A stretch of 64,000 nt of DNA from Cymodocea nodosa (taxonomy: Eukaryota; Streptophyta; Magnoliopsida; Alismatales; Cymodoceaceae), in assembly GCA_036874045.1 (NCBI GenBank), contig CM072339.1:11229501-11293500 (forward strand), given 5' to 3'. This document shows, one piece after another, positions 1 through 11,504 of this stretch. The position numbers and the translations under genes are program-made. The notes under the pieces are model-generated. The model was given only the letters and a program-made list of their open reading frames with translations. It ran no database searches and was not told the origin of the DNA. The first letter of the stretch is position 1; every line of letters starts with the position of its first letter.

Positions 1-161
1 CAACATTTGGAGTTTTATCAAACCAAATTTCAAAGGGTGTCTTATTCAACATGGATCTAATGTGAGTTCTATTGGAAATGTGACAAGTTGTTCCTACAGC
101 TTCTACCTAGAGAAATTTAGGTAGATCCGTGGCATTTAACATAGTTCTAGCCATTTCTTGT
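1..161 (-). pseudogene. S1 pol fragment beyond the solo LTR
   Basis: Minus-strand translation gives the part of copia pol that follows the integrase core (RTMLN, then VEAVGTTCHISNRTHIRSM and KTPFEIWF). It is the continuation of the integrase region cut by the solo LTR at 162-1726. The rest of pol lies outside the window. Confidence 0.75.
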
Positions 162-1726
162 TGTTGAGTATTTTTGTTTTGATGATGTGTGCTGAATAAA
201 AATAATCATATTTCCTCAATTACTATTGCTTGTGAAAAGAAATTAAAATCATCAATTAATACAGAAAAAACTTACTGATATAAATACTTGTCTGTATTGG
301 ATCTGAAGTTAATAACTAGTCGTTTCATTGCATTAATTTCTCATTTAGCTAAACGTTAAGTTAACGTGTGTTTTTATTGAAAAGCATGATATGTTTTAAT
401 GTTATATCTTCTGTATCATGAACAGTACACGTTTAGACAACTCGTTAAGTTAGAGTTTTATTTGTATAGAGGTCACGTGAGAACTCATTAAGTTAGAGGC
501 TTAAAGGTTAAAATAGGTCACGTGATAACTCGTTAAGTTAGTGAGTAAAAGAAGAGACGAACTCGTTAAGTTAGTGTTATACACGTGGTGAAATTATATG
601 TTACGAATGTTGTATTGTATCACGAGAGGTGCACATGTTTAACTCGTTAAGTTAACATAACTAAACGTGTTGAGTTGCTATATTGAACACTAAGGCAAGG
701 CGTTAGGTTAGCGTTATAAACTTAAGTTGTTATTTTTGCACATGGTAAAATTCTTATTATAAAATATTTGTTTATTACTGGTTCGCTGAGTTATCATAAC
801 ACAACGGAGATGGTTCGTTGAGATAGCATAACACCACAGACTTAGTTCGTTGAGTTAGCTACAGTACTTGTCACATGAAATAGCACATGCTGAACTCGTT
901 AAGTTATATATATACTTGTGTTACTTGTTTAGTTAACATTAAAGTAATGACTTCTTATTACACTGATGAAAAATTTTTGGACGAGAAAGTTTATTTTTAG
1001 GAAAATTTTCAAAGATCCAAGACTGATGATTAAAGAAAATTTGAAATATAAATGTGGGTTAGAACGTGTGTGTTTCGATGAAGGAAAAAGAAAAGATGTG
1101 GAGAAGTGGAAAACTGGTAGTGGTTAAACGTGAAGGATATGCATGAAATGAAAATACAGTATAAAAGGCATAGAATTCTCGTTGATCAATTTATCCTTGC
1201 ACACAAAATGAAAAATCATTTCAAGGATCAAACCATCCCTGCAAACCAAAAGAAAAATCTTTTTCAAGGATCAAAAACACCTCTTCGGGAAAAATCTCTC
1301 AAGTGGAAGAAAGTTCAGTGAAGCATAAAAAGGTAAGATTTTCGTCACTGAAGATTTGAAGTATCAGAAGAAAGCAAATTCGGTGAAGCATGAAAAGACA
1401 AGATATTTGTCACTGAAGAATTGCTGAAGAAGAAAAAGAAGAAAAAGAAAGATCTCAAATAGGGAGAAAAGTTTTAAATTCCGCAAATTAGTTTTCTCTG
1501 TTTGTAGTTATGAAATTGTTTAGATGATACATGGTATCGAGTTATAATTGCATCTACAATTTCTGAGGAGAATTGAATTGTATATTGTAATTGAAACCTT
1601 GAATAAAAATGATTTTATGAAAACAATGTCTCGACTTGTTTTTGAGTTTTAAAGTTTCAATTATATTTCAGAAAATATTAAAAATACACAATTCACCCCC
1701 CTCTTGTGTAGCCATACGATCCTACA
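162..1726 (+). mobile_element. Solo LTR of Sirevirus family S2, 1565 bp
   Basis: A complete LTR running from TGTTGAGTATTTTTG to ATACGATCCTACA, with TG...CA ends and no internal region. It is flanked by the perfect 5-base duplication CTTGT (157-161 and 1727-1731) and lies inside the S1 pol gene. A TATA box (TATAAAAG) is at 1160-1167. The U3 part holds about ten copies of AACTCGTTAAGTTAG-like or GTTCGTTGAGTTAGC-like half-sites, interleaved with CACGTG G-boxes. Solo LTRs arise by recombination between the two LTRs of a full element. Related copies in this window are at 22816, 46444, 54295 and 56047. Confidence 0.95.
474..587 (+). promoter_or_regulatory. Three CACGTG G-boxes in the S2 LTR
   Basis: CACGTG occurs at 474-479, 519-524 and 582-587, each next to a CTCGTTAAGTTAG-type half-site; the last sits in ACACGTGG, the core of abscisic-acid response elements. 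They lie 570-690 bases upstream of the TATA box at 1160. CACGTG is bound by plant bZIP and bHLH factors; that these copies were used is inference. Equivalent sites occur in the LTR copies at 46444-48089 and 54295-56046. Confidence 0.55.
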
Positions 1727-1731
1727 CTTGT

Positions 1732-2640
1732 AATTTCCTATTTTTCCTTTCCACAACTCTGTTTTGAGCAGGAGTTCTAGGATAGGAGAATTCATGTAGA
1801 ATTTCAAATGAATTGCAAAGGTTTTCAAATTCATAGTTTTCAAATTCTCCTCCATGATCACTTCTGATTTTCTTCACTATTTGTTCCTTCTGATTCTGAA
1901 CTCTTATGCAGAAATTCCTAAACTCATTGCAAGTTTCATTTTTATGTGTCAAAAATATTACCCAAGTTAATCTGGAGAAATCATCAACAATAACAAATGT
2001 ATTTTTTCGACCACCAAGACTTGATACTTGAGAAGGACCAAACAAATCTAGATGTAGCAGTTCTAATGGCCTTTTGGTGGAAACAACATTTTTGCTGTGA
2101 AGAGCAGCTCTCTTCTGCTTCCCTAGCATATACTCACTACACACTCTATCTTTCTTAAAAGTGAGTTTAGGTAGACCCCTAACAAGATCACCTGTAGATA
2201 GCTTTCTGATATTCTTCATACCGATGTGACCAAGTCTTCTATGCCACACCCAATCGTCTTCACTAGTTGTTACCAAACAGGAATTGCTTGCAAAATTTTC
2301 ACATGGAAAGTTTAATGTATAAATTGAGCAATTTCTAAAACCAGTAAATTTTGTTTCATTCGAGGCTGGATCAATAATGAAACAATTTTCAGCATTAAAA
2401 GAAATAGTATAACCTTTATTACATAATTGTCCTACACTTAACAAATTTTGTTTTAATCCATTTACATGCAAGACATTCTCAATTATACCATTCTCAGATG
2501 TAATATTTCCTATTGCAGTAATTTTACACTTTTCATTATTTTCAAACTTAACAGATCTTGAACTTAAGTTTCTAATAGAGTCAAGAAAACTTTTCTTACC
2601 TGTCATGTGCTTTGAGCATCCACTGTCCACGATCCATTTA
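1732..2640 (-). pseudogene. S1 protease end, GAG-pre-integrase and integrase core
   Basis: The minus strand encodes the aspartic protease signature DSGCSKHMTG near 2630, then a GAG-pre-integrase domain (WHRRLGHIGMKNIRKLS, around 2200-2260), then a copia integrase core with HLDLFGP, SDHGGEFEN and VERKNR, carrying the three D, D and E positions of the catalytic triad. Protease would process the polyprotein and integrase would join the cDNA ends to host DNA. The coding sequence is interrupted at 1731 by the solo LTR and resumes at 161, where RTMLN and the stretch after it represent the integrase C-terminal side. It is part of a decayed element. Confidence 0.85.
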
Positions 2641-4226
2641 GTTGAACGTGCTTAAAATTCCTTGTCATCCTACAAATCATATTGAAATTAAAACTTTTGG
2701 TACCCAAATCTTCTTGGGTCTAGTAGAGTTAGTCCTTAAAACATTAAATCTATTGCCTCTTAGCAGCCACATATGACCTAATCTTTGTTTGATGGCAAAC
2801 GTAGTGGTGCCATCTCTATAAGATCGAATCACTTCACCACAATAAGGTATTTCCTGTGGTGTAGCATACCGTAGGCCATATTTATTCCCATTTGATCGTT
2901 GATATCCTATTATTTTATTTAATCCTTTTTTACCTTGAGTAAATTTACATATAGTATCTTTCAAATCTAATATAGTAGTTAATAGATTTTTATTTTCATC
3001 TTTTAATTCACAGTTAACACAACTATACTTATCTAAATTTGATTTTAGATTTCTATTTTCAACTATAGTTGATTCTAATTCAGCAAATGAATTTTCTAAG
3101 CAATGATTTAATCTTTTAATTTCTTTCTTAAAATATCTACACTTCACATATAAATTATCTACAGTAGATAGAAGACTGTTTATGTCTAAATCATCATGCT
3201 CATTTTCTGAACTAGAGGAAGTAGAGCATACCTCTTGTGTTGCAAAACAAACATTAGTTGCAGCTTCATCTTCAGAATTTGATGAACAGCTTGAAGAGCT
3301 ACTGTCATCCCACGTAGCTTTGAGAGCCATCTTCTTTTTGTCCTTCAATCTCTTCTTCTTATCTCCTTGATCCTCTCTGTCTGAAATGGACAGAAGGTTT
3401 GTATGTGCCCTTGCCTTTTACATTTGAAACATGTAGGGACAGTTCTTTTAGAAGAGTTGGACTTATTCTTTTTCTTCATAAACTTTCTGAAGTTCCTTGT
3501 CAATAACATGATCTCATCATCGTCTGAGCTTGGAGCTTCTTTTGTAGATGGAAATGTTATTTCCTTTTTCTTTTTTGTTTTCTTTTCAACAGCTCCTTCT
3601 TACTCTTTCCAGTCTTTCATCTAAACTTTGTGGGCTAGAAGATTGCCCAACAGTTCTTCAACCATGTAGTTGTTGAGATCCTTGGAATCTTGAATAGATA
3701 TGGATTTCTGTTTCCACTCAACAGTTAAGCTCCTCAGGATCTTCTATACCTGTTCACGTGAAGAGAACTTCTTTCCCAAGCCTTTCAGACTATTAATGAT
3801 TTCAGTAAATCTAGAAAACATTTCAGTTATGTTTTCATTATCATTCATTTTAAATAGTTCTAGTTTTCTCAAAAAAATACTGATTTTTGTATCCTTAACT
3901 TGGCTTGTACCTTCATGAGTAACTTGAAGGATTTTCCAAGCCTCATGAGCAGACTTACATGTAGATACCTTATTATATTGATCAGCAGTTAGTGTACAAT
4001 AAATGGCATTCAACCCTCTAGCATCCAACTAGATGATTTTCTCATCCTCCTCAGACCAGTTTGTAACATCACTGGTTGGAAGTGTAGTTCTAAGAACAAC
4101 AGTCTTCTAGAGTTTAACATCTGAACTCCTAAGGAATCACTCCATTCTATTCTTCCAATAGTTATAATTGGAACCATCGAATAGAGGAGGTCTGTGGATG
4201 TTTTATCCCTCAGCAAATTGATCCAT
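2641..4226 (-). pseudogene. S1 gag (Sirevirus-type capsid protein)
   Basis: Coding begins at the ATG at 4226 on the minus strand, 38 bases downstream of the primer site. Early residues show the Sirevirus gag signature (RPPLFDGSNYNYWK), followed by the copia gag core with AHEAWKILQVTHEGTSQVK and MFSRFTEIINSLKGLGKKF. A serine- and acid-rich stretch with WDDSSSSSCSSNSEDEA follows, and then a long helical, coiled-coil-like region before the protease. Gag would form the particle that packages element RNA. It is a broken fossil with several interruptions. Related gag genes sit at 31762 (S3) and 46243 (S2). Confidence 0.8.
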
Positions 4227-4263
4227 AAATCCAGATGGTTAAATCTTAAGAAGGATTAACCTT

Positions 4264-4275
4264 GCTTTGATACCA
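4264..4275 (-). other. S1 primer-binding site
   Basis: On the minus strand this reads TGGTATCAAAGC, a one-base variant of the TGGTATCAGAGC site complementary to the 3' end of initiator-Met tRNA that copia elements use to prime minus-strand cDNA. It lies two bases inside the LTR edge at 4278, as expected. Confidence 0.85.
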
Positions 4276-4277
4276 AT

Positions 4278-6102
4278 TGTTAGGATCGATAGACTCACCA
4301 AAGGGGGGGTGAATGGTGAATGTGTGTAATTTTTTTTATATTCTTTTGATTGTTGAATTAAATGATTGAACAGAAATGAAATGAGATGAAATAGAACCAA
4401 AGTAAAGCAGCAAAGAAAGATAACACACAGCAAGTTTTTAGGTGATTCACCAACTTGGCTAGTCCACCCCAAGATTCACTTGGGCTTCACTAAGTGTTTC
4501 AACACTTACACACTTGCTTTCAGGTCAAAGCAAGAACCAACAACACAAAAGTTTTCAGGTATAAACTTCAGTAAACCAACCTCTAGAGTTTTCAGGTCGA
4601 AACTCAAACCAACTACTAAATGTAGCTTTCAGGTTGAAACTACGAACCAACAGCTTGAATCTTTTAATCAGAGTTTTGGTGCACAAAGCTTTTTCTGCAA
4701 TAGATCTTTTGAGTAAGCTTGACTGTTTGCAGACTTGAGTGTAATTGGAGTTGTAGTGTAGCTCACTATATATGGTATATCCGTTATCTCTATCTTTTCC
4801 TTTCTTAAACTCCTTATATTTATACCAAAGGTATAACGATCATATTTCTTTGTCAACGAATGTATTCTGCTGTACTTGAGTAGACATCAGTCAAATACGG
4901 TAAGTTACCGTTCAAAAAGTTATTTCAAGATGTTTTACCGATTTTCCTAACCTTTCAGATAGTTAGCTGTGTAACTCTCCGAAGAAAATCTATAACTCAC
5001 CGAAAGATCACTTAAACCTTTCTGCCAAGTAGGATTCCAGAATATTTACTGTGAGATGTCATTCAATTGCATACTTATAATTGTAACTCACTAAACAATT
5101 ATATAACTATCGGATAGTTGGCTATAGTAACCCTCTCTTAACTTTCTGATTGCTTTAATTCAGCACGTGCATAAAGGGCTGACTTAAGTTTTGGATGGTT
5201 ATCCTTGTAACTCACCGAAATGCTTCAGGATTTCGGATAGTTATCTTTTTAACTCTCCGAAAACTTATTTAAGCTTCTCTTTGGAATTCTGCATGTGGGA
5301 AATTCAATGACTTAAGTTTCGTATGGTTAAACTATAACTCACCGAAACTCTTTTGAAATTTCGGATAGTTATCTTTCTAACTCTCCAAAAACTTAAATGA
5401 TCTTTTTTTAAGAATTCTACACATGGCAATTTCGATAACTTAAGTTTCGGATAGTTAAACTGTAACTTGCCGAAACTTTCCTTGAAATTTCGGATAGTTA
5501 TCTAACTCTCTGATTTTCCCTTTTAAGCTTTCAACTACCGACTTCTCCATTTTGCAAATGCGTAATAAGATGACTTAAGTTCCGAAAAGTTATACTTGTA
5601 ACTTTCTGAAAAACTCGAATAGTTATCTAACTCTCCGAAAAGAAAACTCGGATAGTTATCTAACTCTCCGGCAAGTCCTTTAAGCTTCCGTTCTGTATTT
5701 CTACACGTGATTTATTGAATGACTTAAGTTTTGGATAGTTAGCCTTTCTAACTTTCCAATTTTCCTTTTTCTTTCGGATAGTTAACTCCTTAACTCTCCG
5801 ATCATTCAACCAACTTAATTGTCCGATTATTTAACTCTCCAAAGGCTTTGAAAAATTCGGATAATTATCCTTCTAATTGTTTGATAGTCTTGCTGCTGTT
5901 TTACTCTTCGGATACTTGGACCTGTAACTATCCGATTTTCCTATAGCTTTAAGGCAGTATCTTCTAGAACTTCCTCCATTTGTTCGTCTGTTTGGAATTT
6001 GTTCTATCTACCTTCTAATCTAATGCTGCTTTGACTTAACTGTGAAATACAATATGTTTCCTCACATAGGTTTTGCATTATCAAAATACTCGGGTTCTAA
6101 CA
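4278..6102 (-). repeat. S1 5' LTR, 1825 bp
   Basis: Minus-strand LTR with TG...CA ends: on the plus strand it runs from TGTTAGGATCGATAG to GGGTTCTAACA. The match to the solo LTR at 59186-60561 defines both ends. On the minus strand a likely TATA box (TATAAATA) lies at 4824-4817. About 1 kb of the upstream (U3) half, 4890-5960, is a dense array of imperfect palindromes. The sequence beyond 6102 is Athila-like RNase H. The second target duplication lies outside the window, so it cannot be checked. Confidence 0.85.
4890..5960. repeat. Array of imperfect palindromes in the S1 LTR
   Basis: Roughly a dozen units of the form TTCGGATAGTTA, a short AT-rich or pyrimidine-rich middle, then TAACTCTCCGAAA (or TAACTCACCGAAA) recur about every 60-100 bases, often separated by GACTTAAGTTTCGG linkers and CACGTG-like words. 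Each unit can pair with itself. Clustered palindromes in Sirevirus LTRs are known from maize and other plants, where the motif differs in sequence. The same unit appears here in the S3 LTRs (30580-30830), S2 LTRs (23180-23360, 47380-47580, 54930-55120), the S3 3' spacer (38040-38720), the remnant at 18340-18470 and the solo LTR at 59186-60561. Confidence 0.85.
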
Positions 6103-7627
6103 CCTTCAACTTTAAAACACCTAATAAATAGCAAAGAAAGAGATTAAACCCAGATTGATCCGATGGATATTATTATTACAAGAATTTGATCTAGAAATTA
6201 AAGATAAAAAGGGTTGTGTGAATGTAGTAGTAGATCATTTATCAAGATTACAAATAGAAAAATCAAATATTGAAATTAAGGATAATTTTCCTGATGAACA
6301 GTTAATGACCATCAACACAATGCTTTGGTATGTAGACATATTAAATTACTTAGTTACATGTTTAACACCTAAGGATTGGAATAGACAAGATAAGAAATTG
6401 TTCTTTTCAAGAGTGAGATATTACTATTGGAAAGACCCATACTTATTTAAGAAATGTCCTAATCTAGTTTTAAGGAGGTGTGTTCTAGAAACTGAATATC
6501 AGAGCATATTGTCTTTCTGCCATGACTAAGCATGTGGAGGGCATTTTGGTTTAGGGAAAACTGTTGCAAAAATTTTGCAATGTGGATTTTATTGGCCAAC
6601 ACTATTCAAAGATGCTCATAAATACTGCTTAAGCTATTTAAAGTGTCAACAAATACAAAGAATATCAAAGAGGAATATGCTACCTCTTAATCCTATTGTT
6701 AAGGTTGAAATCTTTGATGTGTGAGGAATAGATTTTATGGGTCCATTTCCTATGTCTAATCAATTTAATTATATATTGTTGGGGGTGGATTATATATCTA
6801 AATGGATAGAAGTTATTCCTACAAGAACTAATGACAACAAAGTGGTAATACATTTAATAAGAACCAATATAATTGCCAGATTTGGAATACCAAAAGTTAT
6901 TATCAATGATAGAGGAACTCATTTTTGTAATAGAAGTTTTGAAGCCTTAATGAAGAAATATGGAGTAAACCACAAAATTGCAACATCATATCATCCGCAA
7001 ACCAGTGGACAAGTAGAAAGTGCAAACAAACAAATTAAGTTAATCTTAGAAAAAGTAGTAAATCCTACTAGAATAGATTGGGCTAATAAATTGATAGATG
7101 CACTTTGGGCTTATAGAACTGCTTATAAGACAAGCTTAGGTATGTCACCTTTTAAGCTAGTATATGGAAAAAGTTGTTATTTACTAGCTGAAATTGAACA
7201 TAAAGCTTATTGGGCATTAAAAACTCTGAACATTAATTTAAATCAAGCTGCTGAAAATAGGAAATTACAATTGATTGAATTAGAAGAATTTAGGAATGAA
7301 GCTTATTCAAAAATTGTAAGAGAAAAAGAGAAAATGAAGTTCTGGCATGATAAGAAAATTATTCCAAAAACCTTTGACATAGGACAAGAAGTATATCTTT
7401 ATATGACTAAACTCCATAACCATCTAGGAAAATTAAGATCTAGATGGGCAGGACCTTACATAGTTCGAAATATTTATCCCTATGGAGCTATTGAAATTGA
7501 AAACCCTAAAAATCAGAACATATTTAAAGTAAATGGACAAAGACTTAGACCTATTTTGAAGATATCAAAAAGTTCTTTTGGAATTGTAGAAGAAGTAAGA
7601 GTAGAGGACTACTCAAGCTTTACTTAG
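6103..7627 (+). pseudogene. Gypsy-1 RNase H end and integrase
   Basis: RNase H ends with [19 protein letters not shown] and VDHLSRLQ. The zinc-binding domain follows (GGHFGLGKTVAKIL, GFYWPTLFKDA, about 6535-6660). The integrase core comes next, with DFMGPFPMSNQFNYILLGVD near 6732, INDRGTHFCN near 6905 and HPQTSGQVESANKQI near 6995, giving the D, D and E positions. The C-terminal GKLRSRWAGPYIV and VNGQRLRPIL are typical of Athila-clade elements. This enzyme set would degrade template RNA and insert cDNA. The S1 LTR cuts it at the left edge. A few breaks are present, although the integrase core itself is largely open. Confidence 0.9.
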
Positions 7628-8196
7628 TAAGAAAGTTCTAAGTATATAACTTAAAAAAAAAAAAAAAAACTTATTTAAAAAATTGTCATAGTTCAATTGG
7701 AAGAAATTGTTGGTTTTACCGAAACATGTTTTAAAAAGAAAAAAAATCATTGCGATTCAATTGACAAGATCCATCGGTTTGACTAAAACGCAAAAACATA
7801 AAATATAAATTATATTTAGTTAAGTGTCGGTGTTATCGAAGTATAGTATCTGTTAAACCGATAAAAAAAATATATATATTCTTATTAGATATAACTTTAT
7901 AGAAAGTCCGTTGTGTTAAGTGTAACTCAATGAACTTACTCCGTTGAGTCTAGGAAAAGTTAACGAACTTACCCCGTCGAGTTATAGTCCATGGACTTAG
8001 TCCGTAGAGTTAATCGTAATTCCACGGATGAGAGAGCGAGAGTTGGTGTGGGAAATGATCCGATTACCCGCCTAAACTTAGGGCTTATTTATATTAAACT
8101 TAGGGTTTAGGGGCATTATCCACAGAATCATTTAGAACTTAGAACAGTAGAGAGCAGAGCGACTCCGTTCCGTTCCATAACTCCACGACAAGGAAG
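7628..8196 (+). other. Gypsy-1 spacer between integrase and 3' ORF
   Basis: No gene. It opens with an A-run, then repeats of a CAATTG...ATCGGTTTGAC type, and at 7905-8035 palindromic units of the form AACTCAATGAACTTACTCCGTTGAGT. The reversed copy is at 61860-62285. The palindromes match in style those at 10880-11060, 12850-12910, 14430-14490, 18640-18690 and 19720-19790. Confidence 0.6.
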
Positions 8197-10437
8197 ATGA
8201 CGCTTGAGTTTTGGGAAAAGGCAGTAGACACTTTAGAATTTCTTAAAGACTCGGAGGAATGGCACATGAGGTAGAAAATTAGAAATACAACGAGAGAAAA
8301 AGAACTACAAAAGGTAGAATCTGACCTTTTCTATTGGAGGAAAGAGTTAGTAGATTTGGGTATACAAATTCCTCAGATAATGGAAACAAGAATAAAGGTT
8401 GCTACGAAAATTGCTGTAAGCAAAGAGAGAAAAATCAGGCCAAACAACGAAGTTGCCCTAGAATTAATCCAACGTAAGTCTCGACTCTGGTTCAAAAGAC
8501 GAATAGGTAGACGAGCTCAATGGGCGATCTAGGAGCAAGAAAGGAAAGAAAATGAAGAAGAGGCAACTGAAGAACAAGAGGAATCGACTGTTGAAAGATC
8601 TGTTCTTGAGGAATAGCAACCAAGACCTTTAGTTCCACCACCAAGGCCATTGGAATGAGCAGCAATTTTGGGGCCTTCTACTGAAGAAGAAAGAAGAGAA
8701 TTTCAAGAACTGGTTCAAATAGGAAAAGACCAAGGAGAACCAGAAGAATTGGCAGTAGCTATAGCACATCTGGTGTTTGATGTACGGTGCAAAAGGAGGG
8801 CTGCAGAAAAGCTGAAAGCCCAATATAAAATCAAAGTGGAACAACATCATGAAGCTACTGTTAGACCTGCTGTAAAAGGAGATGAAGCTGGTCCTTCGAG
8901 ACTAGTAATTATGGAAAGAGTTAAATAGGAAGAGCTAGTACCTGTGGCTCAAAAGCCTACAGAGCTTATTTTTGTGGATTTAATTTCAAACAAGGAAGAG
9001 GAAGACTAGACACAATTAATTAGAAAAATGAAAGGAAAAGAGATAGTGTCTGAATATCAAGAGGAGATTAAATCTGAAAGACAAATGTCAGTAGAGCCTA
9101 CAGAGCCAAATTTTGTAAACCTGCTATCCGATTCTGAAGAGGAGTAGGAGTAGTAGCAGCAAGAGCAAAGAGAAGAAGAAAAACAGGCTGAAACTAGTCT
9201 GCAGCCTATACAAATAGAAGAAACAGAAATTAAGGTAGAAGCTGATTTGCCCGGAACTCCATCTCAATCTACCACAAAATCAGAAAGAACAATGACAATG
9301 CAGATTGGTAGTCAGGAGGAAGAAGAAAGAACATAAACTGAACAAGAAGTTGAACAAGTCCCTATGGAAAGAAATGACTTTGCAGATTCCACTAAAGAGC
9401 AAGAAACTCTTCAGCAATTTATGAAAAGAATTCAAGACAGAGTGGAGAGTTCTGTCGGCTCACCACCACAGATAGAAGCAAAAGCAAATATTTAGGAATC
9501 CTCAAAGCATTTTCAGCAAGTTCACGTTCAGCATATGGAAGAGGAAGTTCAAGAACAAACCCCTTTAGAGCAACAAATTCACATTCCTAACTCGACTGAA
9601 ACAACAATTCTAAATGAAGTACACTTTTGGAGTCAGGAAGCTCATAATAAATACCAAGAGATTAGGGGTTATGATATCATATACAATAGACCAATAACTT
9701 GGGATGGAATGCAAGAAATCAAAGAATTATTTGAATTCCAAGGTCTACTAAAGTTTATTTCTCAAGAAAGAGGGTACGCAGTATATGAAAATCTAGTGCT
9801 CTGCTTTTATGCAAACTTAAGAGAAGGAGAAGGAGGATTAATTTCCAACGTGGAGGAAGCTGATGTACAGATAACACCAGAGCTTCTCCACAACATTCTA
9901 GGATTGAAAAATGAAGGACTAAAAATTCTAGAAAGCACAACTGCAGTCGAGTGGATAGAACAGACCATAAAGGATTGTTTGGCTATCAATCCTGGTGTGC
10001 CATTATTAAATAGACTAAAGCAATTAAATGGTAAAGCACACATGATAGCTAACATTTTGATTAAGAATGTCTACCAACGACAAGGCCACGATATAGAACT
10101 GAGTCAATTTGTCAAATGGGCCACATATGCAGTTGTGAATAGAATTCAAATAAATTGGTCTGCAGTTTTTATCTCCAAGCTAAGAATAGTGAAGAAGAAA
10201 TTGTTTTATGGAGATCTGATTCCATTGCTGATGGTGGATTGTATCGATTTTACTAAATGGGCATCCAAGAGGATAAGATCAAGAACCATTTTAGTGAAAG
10301 AGTACAGAAATTATGCTGCTGCAGAGATTGCTGAACCTTCTGGAGGAATTTTAGGAGCTATAGAAAGGATTAACCAATTAGAGCAACAAGTAGAAAGACT
10401 TCAAAAGGAAGTAGATGAACTTAGGAGAAGAGATTAA
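8197..10437 (+). pseudogene. Gypsy-1 3' ORF in the env position ('putative plant transposon protein' type)
   Basis: One reading frame about 747 codons long, from the ATG at 8197 (MTLEFWEKAVDTLEF) to the stop at 10437, broken about ten times. The N-terminal two thirds is rich in E, Q and K and looks disordered. The conserved domain begins near 9680 with RPITWDGMQEIKELFEFQG and continues through LHNILGLKNEG, ANILIKNVYQRQGHDIELS, NRIQINWSAVFISKL and KKLFYGD. The end is a leucine-heptad coiled coil (INQLEQQVERLQKEVDELRR). I see no signal peptide or membrane segment, so it does not look like an envelope. The domain resembles one commonly labelled 'putative plant transposon protein'; its function is unknown. 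The Sirevirus 3' ORFs in this window share the domain. Confidence 0.8.
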
Positions 10438-11271
10438 ATTGTATTGTTCGTCTACTTGTATATATTTGTATGAAAAATATCTGATTGATTGTAATGTAAA
10501 TTATTCATATTAATGAATATATGTTTTTCAGATATATTTTTCATTCGTGTTTGAGAATGATGAAATGGATGAACTATATTGAATATTATATAATTTGTGG
10601 AACATTATGCAAGATTGTTTAAAAGATTTACAATTTGTTGAATGACAAGATTAAATGAAAGATAATTGATTAATGCCTAAAAATATCTACATGCTGCCAA
10701 GTAAAATATAAAATTCTACACAACATGAAATGAACTGCAAGTTAAATATTTATATAATGTTCAGATGTAAATGAGTTTTAATTAAAATGCTACATTAATG
10801 ACATGTATTTAATTTTATTTAAGTTGAAAAAATGCAGGAGAGTAGAAAAGTATTTACAAGGAGTAAACTTAAAGGTTACTAAGTGTTAACTCAACGAAGT
10901 AAGTTCGTTGAGTTAACCTTAACTCCATGAGGTCAATAATATAATATAAGGTCACTCCGTTGAGTTATCTGTAACTCAACAAAGTTAGTCCATGGAGTTA
11001 GCAGTAGTAACCGAAGCTATTCCGTTGAGTTATCTGTAACTCAAAGAGGTTAGTTCGTGGATTAAGCTAAACGATTATTCTTTTAGCCACGAATGAAACT
11101 TCGTGGGTTTAGCGGTTACTGAAATTTGAAATTCGAAGTGGCACACATACCCATAAAAATAGGAACCATACTGCACGTTACAAGACATGTTCTTGCAACA
11201 AGATTCATTTGCTTTATGGACGTGTATTATAAATATACAACAGAATGTTGTTTACAAGTTACCACCATTTG
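10438..11271 (+). repeat. Gypsy-1 3' noncoding sequence and probable LTR
   Basis: 10438-10860 is AT-rich, gene-free and matches the reverse complement of 58620-59020. From about 10860 come palindromic units (ACTCAACGAAGTAAGTTCGT, and others at 10970-11060), then a candidate TATA box (TTATAAATAT, near 11227) and an end in TTTACA at about 11271, followed by a possible degraded Athila primer site. I could not fix the left edge. Its arrangement resembles 18600-20023. Confidence 0.45.
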
Positions 11272-11504
11272 AAAAAAGAAAATTCATTGGGGAACTGGAA
11301 GGATAAGCAACTAATTCAACTTCATCCGTCAACAACTATCTACTGAATATAAAACTTTAGACTAGTATGTAATTAATCTTCTGTTATTTTATTTTATGTT
11401 AAGAGTTTATGAGCACATGGATTCGTTCTCCTAGCACAAAATGATTAGTAAGAACACCTACATAGGATTATTCAACACAGATACGTACTGAAAAAATTTT
11501 TGAA

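Larger units (their letters stand above)
1..6102 (-). mobile_element. Sirevirus-type Ty1/copia element (family S1), 5' side, runs off the window
   Basis: Read on the minus strand, the order is 5' LTR (4278-6102), primer site (4264-4275), gag (from 4226 down), protease and integrase (about 2640 to 1732), then more pol at 161-1 on the far side of an inserted solo LTR. The gag start (RPPLFDGSNYNYWK), the copia protease-integrase order and the initiator-Met primer site place it with Sirevirus/SIRE-like copia elements. Reverse transcriptase and the 3' LTR lie beyond base 1. Its 5' LTR abuts Athila-like RNase H sequence at 6103, so it inserted into that gypsy element. It is a fossil with roughly eight breaks in the visible part. 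The clade call rests on remembered family features and not on a tree. Confidence 0.85.
6103..11271 (+). mobile_element. Athila-like Ty3/gypsy element, 3' portion (gypsy-1)
   Basis: From left to right: the end of RNase H, integrase, a spacer with palindromes, a long 3' ORF (8197-10437), 3' noncoding sequence and LTR-like sequence ending near 11271. The integrase C-terminus (LRSRWAGPYIV, then VNGQRLRPIL) is of Athila type. Reverse transcriptase and the 5' part are absent, because the S1 element at 1-6102 interrupts RNase H. An inverted relative occupies 58614-63999. It is broken, with more than ten interruptions. Confidence 0.8.

Noticed and set aside
1130-1321. K-rich frame in the S2 LTR downstream of the TATA box (also 55451-55642)
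   Set aside because: It is kept in two LTR copies, but only because the LTRs are recent relatives. Composition follows AAG/AAA-rich leader sequence and there is no domain.
4890-5960. Regularly spaced palindromes as a CRISPR array
   Set aside because: This is a plant LTR. Units are imperfect and of variable length, the spacers between them are similar rather than unique, and no cas genes are present.
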